Shown one piece after another: positions 14,059-21,722 of a stretch of 52,815 nt of DNA (position 1 is the stretch's first letter; each line of letters begins with the position of its first letter). Source of the DNA: a virus. The stretch covers positions 1-52,815 of IMG/VR virus record IMGVR_UViG_3300046463_000508; one strand, 5' to 3'. Below the pieces are notes generated by a model, which had not been told where the DNA came from, did no database searches, and was given only the letters and a program-made list of their open reading frames with translations. A program made the translations under genes and the position numbers.

Positions 14059-14850
14059 CTATAGCATCCCGCCGCGCCACACGACGCGCCCGATGATCCG
14101 CACTTCGTTTATCTCGCCGTCTCGCAAAATCTCGTCGCCATATCGCGCCTTATCCGAGTTGTCGCTACGGATGATCCAACCCTCGATGTCTGACTTCACC
14201 AAGCGCTTCACGATCGTGCCTTTAGTGGCGCTCTGCATGGCGAATATCTGGCCGTCTTTCGGTTCGATCTTCGACTCATCCACCAACAGCACGTCGCCGT
14301 CGTTGATGGTCGGCTCCATGCTGTGACCGTTCGCATAGATGACGTCCAGGTGTCGCTGGTTCAGGTTGTTCGCCCGAAGCCAGGACGACTTGAACGCCAT
14401 GACGCCGCGAATCTCTACGTGAGGATTGTCGTCGCCATCGCCGGTTGAGCCGCGCGCAGTGAGTTGCAGCACCCCTGTATAGCCCGGCTCATTTCTGAGA
14501 TCGAAGCTCCGCGGCGGTGCGCGTTCGTCGTCAGTCTCGCGGTGAGAAGGGCGCGTATCAGGGAGAGATGCCGCCATCTTTTCAATCTGTGCGGCCAGCG
14601 TCGGACTGATATCGGATACGGGAACCTGCAGCGCTTTCGCGAAAACCACAGCAGCATTAACGCTCAAGGCCGTGCGCCCGTTCATAAAGTGGCTCACCGC
14701 GCCTTGTGTGACGCCATCGCCCAGTTCTGCGGCGAGTTTTTCTTGGGTGAGCTTCAGCTCTCCGCGCTTTGCCTGGAAGAGGGATTTCAGACGAGCGCTG
14801 TCTTGCAGCTGCCAGTCAGATAACGGTAGCCGTCGGGAGTCTTTTTTCAT
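14059..14850 (-). CDS. cI: CI-type phage repressor (HTH plus S24 peptidase domain)
   Basis: A 263-residue lysogeny repressor. The N-terminal HTH (about 20-78) contains LTQEKLAAELG and VTQGAVSHFMNGRTALS, where the second is the recognition helix. The C-terminal half is a LexA/S24 self-cleaving domain with Ser177 (NGHSMEPT) and Lys215 (IVKRL). It should bind the 17-bp operators at OR and OL, dimerise, and cleave itself when RecA is active after DNA damage. No clear Ala-Gly cleavage site is visible in the linker. It is transcribed leftward from PRM. Confidence 0.93.
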   Translation of the reverse strand: MKKDSRRLPLSDWQLQDSARLKSLFQAKRGELKLTQEKLAAELGDGVTQGAVSHFMNGRTALSVNAAVVFAKALQVPVSDISPTLAAQIEKMAASLPDTRPSHRETDDERAPPRSFDLRNEPGYTGVLQLTARGSTGDGDDNPHVEIRGVMAFKSSWLRANNLNQRHLDVIYANGHSMEPTINDGDVLLVDESKIEPKDGQIFAMQSATKGTIVKRLVKSDIEGWIIRSDNSDKARYGDEILRDGEINEVRIIGRVVWRGGML

Positions 14851-14859
14851 GGCGTGATG

Positions 14860-14887
14860 TTATTACCCACGGTATTTACTTAACCAA
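14860..14887 (-). promoter_or_regulatory. putative PRM (repressor maintenance promoter)
   Basis: Reading leftward: -35 TTGGTT (14887-14882), 16-base spacer, -10 TAATAA (14865-14860). It ends 10 bases before the repressor ATG, which would give a nearly leaderless mRNA as for lambda PRM. One operator covers the -10 end. Confidence 0.45.
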
Positions 14888-14926
14888 TATCGCCGGTATT
14901 GACTGCTGACAATACCGGCGGTCATA
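14861..14926. promoter_or_regulatory. right operators OR (three 17-bp sites)
   Basis: Sites at 14861-14877, 14885-14901 and 14910-14926, with centres 24 and 25 bp apart. The middle site (CAATATCG-C-CGGTATTG) is closest to the shared palindrome. Two more copies lie at OL. The layout repeats that of lambda OR1-3 and supports cooperative binding by the neighbouring repressor. Confidence 0.75.
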
Positions 14927-14928
14927 CT
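14899..14928 (+). promoter_or_regulatory. promoter PR
   Basis: -35 TTGACT (14899-14904), 18-base spacer, -10 CATACT (14923-14928). Both hexamers overlap operators. It would drive the Cro-type gene and the replication genes. Confidence 0.6.
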
Positions 14929-14958
14929 TGTGGTGAAATCTACGCAGAGGACGCCGCA

Positions 14959-15153
14959 ATGCGCCGAATCCCACTCACCGAATTTGCCAAAGAACACGGC
15001 CATACCAAGGCCGCGCAGCTGCTCGGCTGTACGCAGGGCGCCCTAAGCAAGGCGATCCGCGTAGGCCGTGATGTGTACGTGACCCTCGAAGACGACGGCA
15101 GCTTGTCGGCGCAAGAGCAGCGTCCGTTTCCGTCCCAGAAATCCGCCGCATAA
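14959..15153 (+). CDS. cro: Cro-type regulator
   Basis: A 64-residue homologue of lambda Cro that can be followed over its whole length: IPLTEFAKEHGHTKAAQLLG, then TQGALSKAI as recognition helix, RDVYVTLEDDGS and the ending PFPSQK (lambda: PFPSNK). It binds the same operators as CI and favours lytic growth. ATG 14959 has AGAGGA 8 bases upstream; a longer TTG frame at 14899 lies inside the operators. First gene of the PR transcript. Confidence 0.92.
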   Translation: MRRIPLTEFAKEHGHTKAAQLLGCTQGALSKAIRVGRDVYVTLEDDGSLSAQEQRPFPSQKSAA

Positions 15154-15182
15154 CCAATTTCAACAGCCAGGAGCATCGAAGC

Positions 15183-15383
15183 ATGTACATGGATCCCAAC
15201 CAAAAGCGCGCCATCCCGGTGAAGGTTCGTTTCGAACCAGTGCTTGACCGGATTCTGCGCAAAGCCGCCACGAAGACCCGCATGCAGCATGCGACCTATC
15301 TGTACGAAATCATCGAGTGGGCTGTCGCCAATGGTGTGATCGAGGAACTCATGCAGGACAAACAAGAAGATATCGCGGGCTGA
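15183..15383 (+). CDS. hypothetical small regulator-like protein
   Basis: A 66-residue protein with a strand-helix-helix pattern (IPVKVRFEPVLDRILRKAA, then YLYEIIEWAVANGVIEEL) that resembles a ribbon-helix-helix DNA-binding fold. AGGAG lies 7 bases before the ATG. It sits where lambda has cII. DNA binding is inferred from the pattern only. Confidence 0.65.
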   Translation: MYMDPNQKRAIPVKVRFEPVLDRILRKAATKTRMQHATYLYEIIEWAVANGVIEELMQDKQEDIAG

Positions 15384-15402
15384 AGCCCCTTTGGAGGGCC
15401 AA

Positions 15403-15615
15403 ATGACCGTAGAGCTGGAAAGGCTGCCTCCGCAAACGCGGAAAAGGGTGGAGGAGTTGATGCGCGCCAATGGCTGGAGTTTCAGCCATGCCATCAACGC
15501 AATGATGGAAACCGCGATCGCATGCGGTGCGCTCTCTGAAGTGGGGCGCAAGAAAGCCAAGGTGCTGAAATTGGTGCCCCCAATGAGGGCCTCTGGCAGG
15601 GACTCTTCGGGGTAA
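15403..15615 (+). CDS. hypothetical small regulator-like protein
   Basis: A 70-residue protein similar in layout to the preceding gene (VELERLPPQTRKRVEELM, then a second helix). GGAGG stands 7 bases before ATG 15403, which is preferred over a TTG at 15391. Together the two genes may be related small DNA-binding proteins of the early-right operon. Function unknown. Confidence 0.65.
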   Translation: MTVELERLPPQTRKRVEELMRANGWSFSHAINAMMETAIACGALSEVGRKKAKVLKLVPPMRASGRDSSG

Positions 15616-15644
15616 TCGAGAGGGCCTCTGCCAAATTCGGGACG

Positions 15645-15671
15645 AAAAAAAGCCGGGGTAGTGACCCGGCT
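15645..15671 (-). terminator. terminator-like hairpin facing left
   Basis: Stem AGCCGGG/CCCGGCT (15651-15657 / 15665-15671) with a run of seven T on the minus strand (15651-15645). The plus strand has no T run, so it would stop leftward transcripts only. No minus-strand gene is present to its right for several kb, so it may block antisense transcription into the switch region. Confidence 0.5.
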
Positions 15672-15697
15672 CTCTTAAAACGCTTGTGGAGCAAATC

Positions 15698-16456
15698 ATG
15701 CACCAATCAATCCAAACGATCAATACCCCGGCCAGTGTCGCGACACAATTTGGCAACGGTGAAAACGTGTCGCGATTTCGGGAAGGCAAGGTCTATGCGG
15801 TCTTGTTCTCTGACGGCTGGCTGAAGGTAGGTCGAGGCAAAGATCCAAAGACGCGTATCGCGTCCCACGCCGGCGCCTCTTCAATGCGCAACGCGCAGTT
15901 GATTCGATCTGTGGAGTCTGGGGTCATGGCTGACTCGGGCGCCGCAGAGAACGCATTGATTGCATTCTGCGAGAGCCGAGGCGAGGCCGTTCACGGGCGT
16001 GAATGGTTCGTGGGTGTCGAGTACGACGATGTTTTTCAGTTCATCAGCGAAAACTTCAAAGGTGACTGCCCCGCCTACCTGGCTGAGGCGAGAGAAAGTA
16101 AATCTCGCCGCGTCGAATCCATGCTGGATCAGGTCTTCGGGGCGCCTCAATCTCATCCGAAAGATCCTATGACTGCTGCCGAAGAACAGGCCAAGTGGTT
16201 CTCATCCGTTGCTTACGCTCGGATCTTCGATCGAATCTACCGTGATGACATGTACACCGGCTGGCTGTTCCAAGTAAGCGCCTCGGGCCTCACAAATTTC
16301 TGCAACTACGCAGCTATCGCAGTTAACACGCTCGATGAGGGCGAAATCGCAGACCTTTTCTACAGGGCGGCTACGAACCCAAGCGAGGCGCTCGACCAGA
16401 TCGTGAGCACTGCGCGCGCTCTGATCGAAGCCTACGCCGCGGAGGTGAACCAGTAA
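15698..16456 (+). CDS. GIY-YIG-like nuclease-domain protein
   Basis: A 252-residue protein. The first half has the layout of GIY-YIG/T5orf172-type domains: VYAVLFSDGWLKVGRG (32-47, the two strands), Arg53 after a helix start (KTRIASH), and Glu102 in HGREWFVG. The C-terminal half is helical with no known domain. ATG 15698 has GGAG 7 bases upstream. Its codons 12-26 contain a 41-bp two-part palindromic DNA element repeated at 22686-22726. Catalysis is plausible but unproven; many such domains serve in regulation or anti-restriction. Confidence 0.72.
   Translation: MHQSIQTINTPASVATQFGNGENVSRFREGKVYAVLFSDGWLKVGRGKDPKTRIASHAGASSMRNAQLIRSVESGVMADSGAAENALIAFCESRGEAVHGREWFVGVEYDDVFQFISENFKGDCPAYLAEARESKSRRVESMLDQVFGAPQSHPKDPMTAAEEQAKWFSSVAYARIFDRIYRDDMYTGWLFQVSASGLTNFCNYAAIAVNTLDEGEIADLFYRAATNPSEALDQIVSTARALIEAYAAEVNQ
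15735..15775 (+). repeat. 41-bp two-part palindromic element, copy A
   Basis: GTGTCGCGACACAATTTG (15735-15752), ten variable bases, then AAACGTGTCGCGA (15763-15775). The first part holds a perfect 12-bp palindrome and the second a partial copy, 32 bp (three helical turns) apart centre to centre. Copy B, in reverse orientation, is at 22686-22726. Copy A lies inside a coding region. Confidence 0.85.
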
Positions 16457-17262
16457 TGGCCCGCGCACGTAACATCAAACCGGCATTGTTCAAGAATGAA
16501 ATCCTTGGCGTCGCTGATCCGATGGCAACGCTTCTTTTCGAAGGATTGTGGCTGCTGGCTGACAAGGCTGGCCGTCTGGAAGATCGCCCTATGCGAATCA
16601 AGGGAGAGCTTTTCCCGTACCGCGACGGGCTGGATGTCGAGGGGCTTTTGAGGTTCCTCGCAAGCGAAGGCTTCATCGTTCGGTACTCAGTCGGTCCGAA
16701 GCGGTACATCCAGGTTGAGAACTTCGACAAACATCAGAACCCGCATCGTAATGAACCGGAGTCAGTTATCCCTTCTGCATCAGAGGGCTGTATCACTACC
16801 GATTTTGGCGGAAGTACTTCTGCCATTCTCGGTAGCGCTCCGGCTGATTCTCTGATTCCTGATTCCGGATCCCTGATTGCTGATCCCCCCAACGCGTCAA
16901 CGCCTTCGGCATTGCCGACTTCGCCGAGCGACGACCTTTTCCCGAAGTTCTGGAAGCTTTACCCGAACAAGAAGGGTAAGGCCGCAGCCGAAAAAGCCTG
17001 GAAGAAACTCAAGGTCACTGCTGACCTGTTCGGCCAGATTGCCGAAGGCCTGGCTGCGCAAGTCGTATGCGAGGCATGGGTCAAGGATGGCGGCCAGTTC
17101 ATTCCCCACCCAGCGACATGGCTGAACGGCAAGCGCTGGGAAGACGAAGTGAAAGTCGCCAGCAACGTGCACCCATTCCCGCAGTCCCGCCACACCGGCT
17201 TCGCCGAACGCGATTACACCTCCGGATTGAAGCAACGGGAGGATGGCAGCTATGCGCTCTGA
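16456..17262 (+). CDS. replication initiation protein (O-like)
   Basis: A 268-residue phage replication protein. The N-terminal 100 residues (ARNIKPALFKNEILG, LFEGLWLLADKAGRLEDRP, YIQVENFDKHQNPH) are the winged-helix domain common to phage initiators. A Ser/Pro linker follows, and a C-terminal domain (FWKLYPNKKGKAAAEKAW ... WLNGKRW) is typical of O-like proteins that recruit the helicase complex. It overlaps the previous stop by one base and is followed by the loader. The linker-coding DNA carries iteron-like CTGATT repeats, which suggests that the origin is inside the gene, as in lambda O. Confidence 0.85.
   Translation: MARARNIKPALFKNEILGVADPMATLLFEGLWLLADKAGRLEDRPMRIKGELFPYRDGLDVEGLLRFLASEGFIVRYSVGPKRYIQVENFDKHQNPHRNEPESVIPSASEGCITTDFGGSTSAILGSAPADSLIPDSGSLIADPPNASTPSALPTSPSDDLFPKFWKLYPNKKGKAAAEKAWKKLKVTADLFGQIAEGLAAQVVCEAWVKDGGQFIPHPATWLNGKRWEDEVKVASNVHPFPQSRHTGFAERDYTSGLKQREDGSYAL
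16844..16885 (+). repeat. iteron-like CTGATT repeats, candidate origin
   Basis: CTGATT occurs at 16844, 16852, 16859 and 16873, and CTGATC at 16880, mostly 7 or 8 bases apart. They lie in the linker-coding part of the initiator gene, the same place as lambda ori iterons in O. The encoded peptide is a Ser/Leu/Ile/Pro/Asp repeat, so selection on protein sequence is an alternative. Confidence 0.5.
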
Positions 17263-18058
17263 GCCAGTCCAAGCAACTCCGGAACTGCCGCCGGGTACTC
17301 GCATCCAGCCTGCGGAGTGCGAAACCCACGGCGCCTACGAGCAGAAGGTGTATGCCGTGCTCGGCCGAGAGCTCAGAAGCAACTGCCCCGAATGCAGCCG
17401 TATCGCCCGCGAGAAATCTGACGCGGCCGAGAAGGCCAACAAGGCGATGGAACTGCGCATGTCCCTCGCTCGCAAGCTGGGTGATGCGCTGATCCCGAAA
17501 CGCTTCACAACTCGCACTCTGGGCAACTACCAGGCCGAGAACGAAGGCCAGCGCAAAGCCCTCCGGTTCTGCCAGCACTACGTGCAGATCTTCGACGAGA
17601 TCCTGAAGACGGGACGCTGCATGGTGATGATCGGCAAGCCCGGTACCGGGAAAACGCACCTCGGCGCCGGCATGGCCAACGAGCTGCTGCACAACACGTC
17701 GCGCACGGCCGTGTACCGCACTGTCGGCGCAATCCTGCAGGCGATCCGCTCCACGTACGACAAGCACAGCGAACGCAGCGAGGCCGAGATTCTGTCGAGC
17801 CTGATCGATCCCGATCTGCTGGTGCTGGACGAGGTAGGCGTGAGCAAGGAGCAGCCGAGCGACTTCGAGCTGGCGACCCTGTTCGCAATCATCAACGGCC
17901 GGTACGAGCAGGAGCGCCCGACGGTGGTGATCTCCAACCTCGAAGCAAGCCAGTTGCCGGCCGCCATGGGCGACCGCTGCGTCGACCGCCTGCGCGAGGG
18001 AGGAATGATCGTGGTCCCGTTCGACTGGGAATCTCAGCGCGGTAAGGAGGGTTTCTGA
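17252..18058 (+). CDS. DnaC-like helicase loader
   Basis: A 268-residue AAA+ ATPase of the DnaC/IstB group that would load the host DnaB helicase at the phage origin. An N-terminal Cys site (CETHG ... CPEC, 23-48) could bind zinc. Walker A is GKPGTGKTH (128-136) and Walker B VLDE (191-194); sensor and Arg-finger regions follow (VVISNLE, DRLREGG). ATG 17252 has GGAGG 9 bases upstream and overlaps the end of the initiator gene. Initiator plus loader mirror lambda O and P, but with a DnaC homologue in place of P. Confidence 0.9.
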   Translation: MRSEPVQATPELPPGTRIQPAECETHGAYEQKVYAVLGRELRSNCPECSRIAREKSDAAEKANKAMELRMSLARKLGDALIPKRFTTRTLGNYQAENEGQRKALRFCQHYVQIFDEILKTGRCMVMIGKPGTGKTHLGAGMANELLHNTSRTAVYRTVGAILQAIRSTYDKHSERSEAEILSSLIDPDLLVLDEVGVSKEQPSDFELATLFAIINGRYEQERPTVVISNLEASQLPAAMGDRCVDRLREGGMIVVPFDWESQRGKEGF

Positions 18059-18060
18059 AA

Positions 18061-18855
18061 ATGAACAAGCAGAATTGCGTCGAGCCTGATTTTGCGGCCG
18101 AAAGTTTGAAATTCCAAAAGCACGCCGCTGAGCTCGGGCTTTGCCTGGACAGACTTCCGGGTGGGTTTTACGTGGAGCAGAAGACCCAGAGCGCGTGGGC
18201 TTCATGGATCCGGCAGGCGGCTATGGACGGCTACACCGAGATGAAGCGTGCCGCCGAGGCTTGCAAGGATTCGCTATCTCTTCGGTATATGGAGAGTGAT
18301 GGTGAACTCTACATTCGCAATGACCACGGCATCGTGTTTGATGTGCACCAGAACCGGTCCTTTCCGGAAATCATGGAAACCAACAAGGCCTACGCCGACC
18401 TGGTGCTGGCGGCCCGACCTTCCGCCGTGCTGTCCTTGATCGCCGAGATCGAGGCTCTGAAGGGACCGCATGACTGGCTGGCGGAAGACCTGATCAAAGA
18501 GTTGGTCGACAACGCCCAGTCATTTCAGGAAAACGCCTGTGAAGAAGGGGAAGACCCCTTCGTGGTTGTCCTTCTCGCTGCCGCATCCCGCATCCGTAGG
18601 CAGGAAGTGAACATCGACCAGATCAAGGCTGGCTTCAAAAACTTCCACCGCAGCCTCTGCGAGCGCTTCGGTTACTACCACGACGAGATCGACTGGCAGC
18701 GCGATCAGGTTTCGCTGGAAGAACACATCGCAACGCAGTTCAGCCATGTCAGTGCTGAGAACACGGCCCTGCGCGGTCAGGTTGAGGCGTTGCAGCGTGG
18801 CGCGGGCAAGCTCCAGGAAGAGAACGAGGCATTGCGCCTGAAGGTGCAGCCATGA
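18061..18855 (+). CDS. hypothetical protein with C-terminal coiled coil
   Basis: A 264-residue protein. The N-terminal half includes WASWIRQAAMDGYTEMKRAA; the last 60 residues form a coiled coil (SAENTALRGQVEALQRGA). It starts 2 bases after the loader stop and overlaps ninB by 4. Similar modular proteins with exchangeable N- and C-parts are common in phage early regions. Function unknown. Confidence 0.7.
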   Translation: MNKQNCVEPDFAAESLKFQKHAAELGLCLDRLPGGFYVEQKTQSAWASWIRQAAMDGYTEMKRAAEACKDSLSLRYMESDGELYIRNDHGIVFDVHQNRSFPEIMETNKAYADLVLAARPSAVLSLIAEIEALKGPHDWLAEDLIKELVDNAQSFQENACEEGEDPFVVVLLAAASRIRRQEVNIDQIKAGFKNFHRSLCERFGYYHDEIDWQRDQVSLEEHIATQFSHVSAENTALRGQVEALQRGAGKLQEENEALRLKVQP

Positions 18856-19259
18856 ACCCCGAATACACGATCCGTGACCAGCGCGACGTAAACCGCTTGG
18901 CCGGCGTCCTGCACGCCATCGACCTGAGCAAACCGAAGGTTGTGGTGATCCGCGACGAGAAGCGCCCGGACATCTGCAACCGGAAGATGTGGGCAATGCT
19001 CAAGGACGTATCCGAGCAGGTGATCTGGCACGGCAAGAAGCTGACCAGCGAAGACTGGAAGTGCCTTTTCAGTGCCTCGCTGGAGAAGCAGCGCGCGGAG
19101 CCAGGCCTCGACGGTGGCTTCGTCGTGATGGCCGTATCGACCCGCAAGCAGTCGCAGAAGTGGTTCAGCGATCTGTTCGAGCTGATGCATGCCTTCGGCG
19201 CCGAGCATGACGTGAAGTGGAGTGCAACTGACCACTGGGACGGCCGCTATGACCAATAA
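18852..19259 (+). CDS. ninB: NinB recombination protein
   Basis: A 135-residue protein of the lambda NinB (Orf) family, which binds single-stranded DNA/SSB and takes the place of host RecFOR in phage recombination. Recognised by AVDLS-like start region, KRPDICNRKMWAMLKDVSEQ, the GKKLTSEDWKCLFSASL segment and ALSTR-like VMAVSTRKQSQKWFSDL. Length agrees. It begins a nin-like region with ninG downstream. Confidence 0.92.
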   Translation: MNPEYTIRDQRDVNRLAGVLHAIDLSKPKVVVIRDEKRPDICNRKMWAMLKDVSEQVIWHGKKLTSEDWKCLFSASLEKQRAEPGLDGGFVVMAVSTRKQSQKWFSDLFELMHAFGAEHDVKWSATDHWDGRYDQ

Positions 19260-19515
19260 CTTCAAGCCGGGTGACTTGGCGTTGACGCTCATCAGCTTGC
19301 CCATACTTCCTGCAGGGAGCGTCGTTGAGCTCTACAAGGCGATTAACCCTGGCGATAACCTCAATTGCGCTCGCCATCCGATTCCCGCCATGCGCAAAGG
19401 CTGGTGGTGTGCTCACGGCGAAATTGGCGATCGCCTGCCATTTGCGGAAACGAGTCTGATGCCTCTGCGTGGCGACTTCGCCCCTGAGCAGCAGAAAGCC
19501 AAGGAGGCTGTATGA
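19249..19515 (+). CDS. hypothetical nin-region protein
   Basis: An 88-residue protein, probably beta-rich (FKPGDLALTLISLPILPAGS). ATG 19249 lies inside the end of ninB; the longer frame from 19222 would overlap more. The stop overlaps ninG by ATGA-like coupling. A gene of this kind between ninB and ninG is unassigned; no function known. Confidence 0.65.
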   Translation: MTNNFKPGDLALTLISLPILPAGSVVELYKAINPGDNLNCARHPIPAMRKGWWCAHGEIGDRLPFAETSLMPLRGDFAPEQQKAKEAV

Positions 19516-20144
19516 AGCGCACACCGCTGCAACGAAAGACTCCACTCGCGTCCGGCAGGCCACGCCGCCGGCGCTGCCCAGAGTGCCGGGTGATGTTCGT
19601 GCCATTGCGCGATTCGCAGGCTGTTTGCGGCGAGATCGAGTGCGCGATCGCACACGGCAAGTCCGAGAAGGGCCGGGCGATCGCTGGTAAAGCCCTGGCA
19701 GAACTTGGGCGCCGCGATATCAAGGTCCGCAAGGAGAAGCTGAAGAGCAGGGCGGATCACCTGCGCGAAGCCCAAGCAGCGGTCAACGAATACGTCCGCC
19801 TGCGTGACGCGCACCTGCCATGCATCAGCTGCGACTCGATGCCGAACGACAACGACCTGATGACCGGCAGCCGCTGGGACGCTGGCCACTACCGATCCGT
19901 CGGCGCCTGTCCGGAACTGCGTTTCGAGCCACTGAACATTCATCGCCAGTGCGTGAAGTGCAATCGCAATCTGTCCGGTAACGCCGTCGAGTACCGCATC
20001 CGGCTGGTGCTACGCATCGGCGCCGAAACCGTGGCTTGGCTCGAAGGGCCTCATGAGCCCCGCAAGTACACCGTCGAAGAAATCAAAACCATCAAGGCCG
20101 AATACCGAGCCAAGACCCGCGAACTGAAGAGGGCTGCAGCATGA
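19512..20144 (+). CDS. ninG: NinG (Rap-like) recombination endonuclease
   Basis: A 210-residue NinG protein. Features: basic N-terminus, a first Cys cluster (CPECRVMF ... VCGEIEC), then the core with LPCISCDS, GSRWDAGHYRSVGA and NIHRQCVKCNRNLSG, which hold the zinc and active-site residues of this HNH-related family. Lambda NinG (Rap) cuts Holliday junctions and D-loops. Follows ninB, as in lambda. Confidence 0.92.
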   Translation: MKRTPLQRKTPLASGRPRRRRCPECRVMFVPLRDSQAVCGEIECAIAHGKSEKGRAIAGKALAELGRRDIKVRKEKLKSRADHLREAQAAVNEYVRLRDAHLPCISCDSMPNDNDLMTGSRWDAGHYRSVGACPELRFEPLNIHRQCVKCNRNLSGNAVEYRIRLVLRIGAETVAWLEGPHEPRKYTVEEIKTIKAEYRAKTRELKRAAA

Positions 20145-20836
20145 TCTATCCAAGTGTTCTGAACGCAGTTGTCTCGGCCCTCGCGGCTGAGGCGATCGAC
20201 AACACCAGCAAGCAGGCGTGGCAGAAGCTGTACAACTCTGTCGACGAAGAAGAGGGCGGCGATCTGGCGACATTGGTCCGCTCCCGTGGCGCTGACACCA
20301 TCGACCGCACTCAGGTGGATTGCTGGGTATCTGCACGGCTGCATAGTGCGCTCGAGCAGAAGCACTGGGATGCGCTGGTGGCGAAGTACAGCACCCACAA
20401 GGGCCGCAAGGTGCAGGCGATCGCGGCACTGCAAACCCAGATCAACACTCCGGCGCCGAAGCTGTTCCTGTTCAAGGCCAGCACCGCATGGGCTATCCCG
20501 CAGCTGAAGGGAGCGCGGCCGAAGGTGGCGACCTCCGTGTCAGTCGAGATCCCAATCGATGCGCCAGAGTGGCGCCGTGAGGCGGTGGTGAAGGCTGCGC
20601 TGGCTGCCGGTCAGGCGAAGGTCAAGCGTAACAGCTCCCGATCCGCCGACATGATCGTGCTCAAAGACAGCTTTTACGACATGAACACCTGGGACAACGA
20701 CGGCACGCCGGAGTCGACTCGCCGACGGTGGCGTCAGGATATCGGCAAGGCTGCTGATGACCTGGTGAACGAAGCTTTGGCACATGCCGCCGACATTCTC
20801 GGAGGTGAAGGTTTGCTGATTGAACAAGCGGCGTGA
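20141..20836 (+). CDS. late regulator candidate in the Q position
   Basis: A 231-residue helical, basic protein; a DNA-binding role is plausible (SRSADMIVLKDSFYDMNTWD, TRRRWRQDIGK). I do not recognise the family. It overlaps ninG by 4 bases and is followed within 8 bases by a consensus -35 and a terminator, which together look like lambda pR'-tR'. Position therefore suggests a Q-type antiterminator or another late activator. This is inference from gene order. Confidence 0.55.
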   Translation: MIYPSVLNAVVSALAAEAIDNTSKQAWQKLYNSVDEEEGGDLATLVRSRGADTIDRTQVDCWVSARLHSALEQKHWDALVAKYSTHKGRKVQAIAALQTQINTPAPKLFLFKASTAWAIPQLKGARPKVATSVSVEIPIDAPEWRREAVVKAALAAGQAKVKRNSSRSADMIVLKDSFYDMNTWDNDGTPESTRRRWRQDIGKAADDLVNEALAHAADILGGEGLLIEQAA

Positions 20837-20843
20837 TTGCCTG

Positions 20844-20873
20844 TTGACATCAGTGAGCGAATGAGCGAAATTA
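20844..20873 (+). promoter_or_regulatory. putative late promoter pR'
   Basis: A perfect -35, TTGACA (20844-20849), then a 17-18 base spacer and a weak -10 (GAAATT or AAATTA, 20867-20873). Transcripts would start near 20880 and meet the terminator at 20916-20943 after a short leader, as at lambda pR'. Confidence 0.5.
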
Positions 20874-20915
20874 ATCCCATCCTGTCATTTCTGCGCGTAT
20901 CGAGGAGTGACAAAT

Positions 20916-20943
20916 AAGCCCGACCATTGCGTCGGGCTTTTTT
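20916..20943 (+). terminator. strong terminator downstream of the late promoter (tR'-like)
   Basis: A 9-bp stem AAGCCCGAC/GTCGGGCTT (20916-20924 / 20931-20939) is followed by a T run. It closes the early-right operon and could be the block that a Q-type factor overcomes for late transcription. Confidence 0.85.
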
Positions 20944-20996
20944 ATTTCTATCGATATGTGGCAATCTGCCTTCCTTAAAAATTGAGAGGGATGGCA

Positions 20997-21455
20997 ATGT
21001 CTAAGTATTCAGAGTTAGTTCAGAAGTTTCTGGTTGCGAAATCTTCTGACGCCGCATACTGGGAAGACCTCAAGGATACCGCTATCAAAGTTGCTAGAGG
21101 GTTCACGAGTTATTTGGAGGCCCCAACAGGTAACACTGTTGAAATCGGCGGTGTGAAGGCGCCTGTTGTAGCTCTGGGGGCCCAGGATGCCGGGAACTTT
21201 TTGATTCGCAGTACGAATCAGTGGGAGAAGACGGGGCGCAGCTTGGAGTTTGCGCTTCGTCTAACATTCGATGCAGGCCACAGCACAAATCCTGCGAATT
21301 TCGTCGTTTTTTCTATGGTCCTCTCCCGCGATAGCAAGGGTTATTCGCTGCGAGTCGATGATTGCGATGCTGTGATTTTTTCTCAGAGTTCGTACACTCC
21401 TGTTTTCGAAGTACTGATGGCACGTGCGGTTACGCACCTAGAGTCAGTGCATTAA
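20997..21455 (+). CDS. hypothetical protein between two terminators
   Basis: A 152-residue soluble protein with no recognised family. ATG 20997 has AGAGGG 6 bases upstream; ATG 20991 is possible. It is framed by terminators at 20916-20943 and 21476-21500, which is the layout of an independently expressed accessory gene. The codon use is less GC-rich than that of its neighbours. Confidence 0.6.
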   Translation: MSKYSELVQKFLVAKSSDAAYWEDLKDTAIKVARGFTSYLEAPTGNTVEIGGVKAPVVALGAQDAGNFLIRSTNQWEKTGRSLEFALRLTFDAGHSTNPANFVVFSMVLSRDSKGYSLRVDDCDAVIFSQSSYTPVFEVLMARAVTHLESVH

Positions 21456-21475
21456 AAAGTAGTTTTCGGATAAGC

Positions 21476-21500
21476 ACCCGGCCACCGTGCCGGGTTTTTT
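21476..21500 (+). terminator. rho-independent terminator
   Basis: Stem ACCCGGC/GCCGGGT (21476-21482 / 21489-21495) followed by a T run to 21500. Ends the accessory gene upstream. Confidence 0.85.
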
Positions 21501-21722
21501 GTGCCCCAATTTTACCTGTAGCCAGGACAGTCCTTCGGGAAGGCCTGGACGTCGATAGCCGGATAGTGCGACGTACGGAATCAACACCGGCAGCCCGCGC
21601 ACTCTGACCTCACACGCTTGTGGAGTGGCGCGAGACTGGATCAGCGAGATCGATGCAAAGGGGCGTCGACGTTGATAAGGCCTTTGGCCGACAGCTCGGA
21701 AAGACGAGCGCACCTATTCAGG
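21501..21722 (+). other. structured noncoding stretch before the lysis genes
   Basis: No gene is seen. It contains a strong hairpin: outer CCAGG/CCTGG (21522-21526 / 21544-21548) with an inner TCC-TTCG-GGA (21531-21540), which makes a very stable UUCG tetraloop in RNA. With the terminator that follows it could be a small RNA or a regulated leader of the late transcript. Confidence 0.45.
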
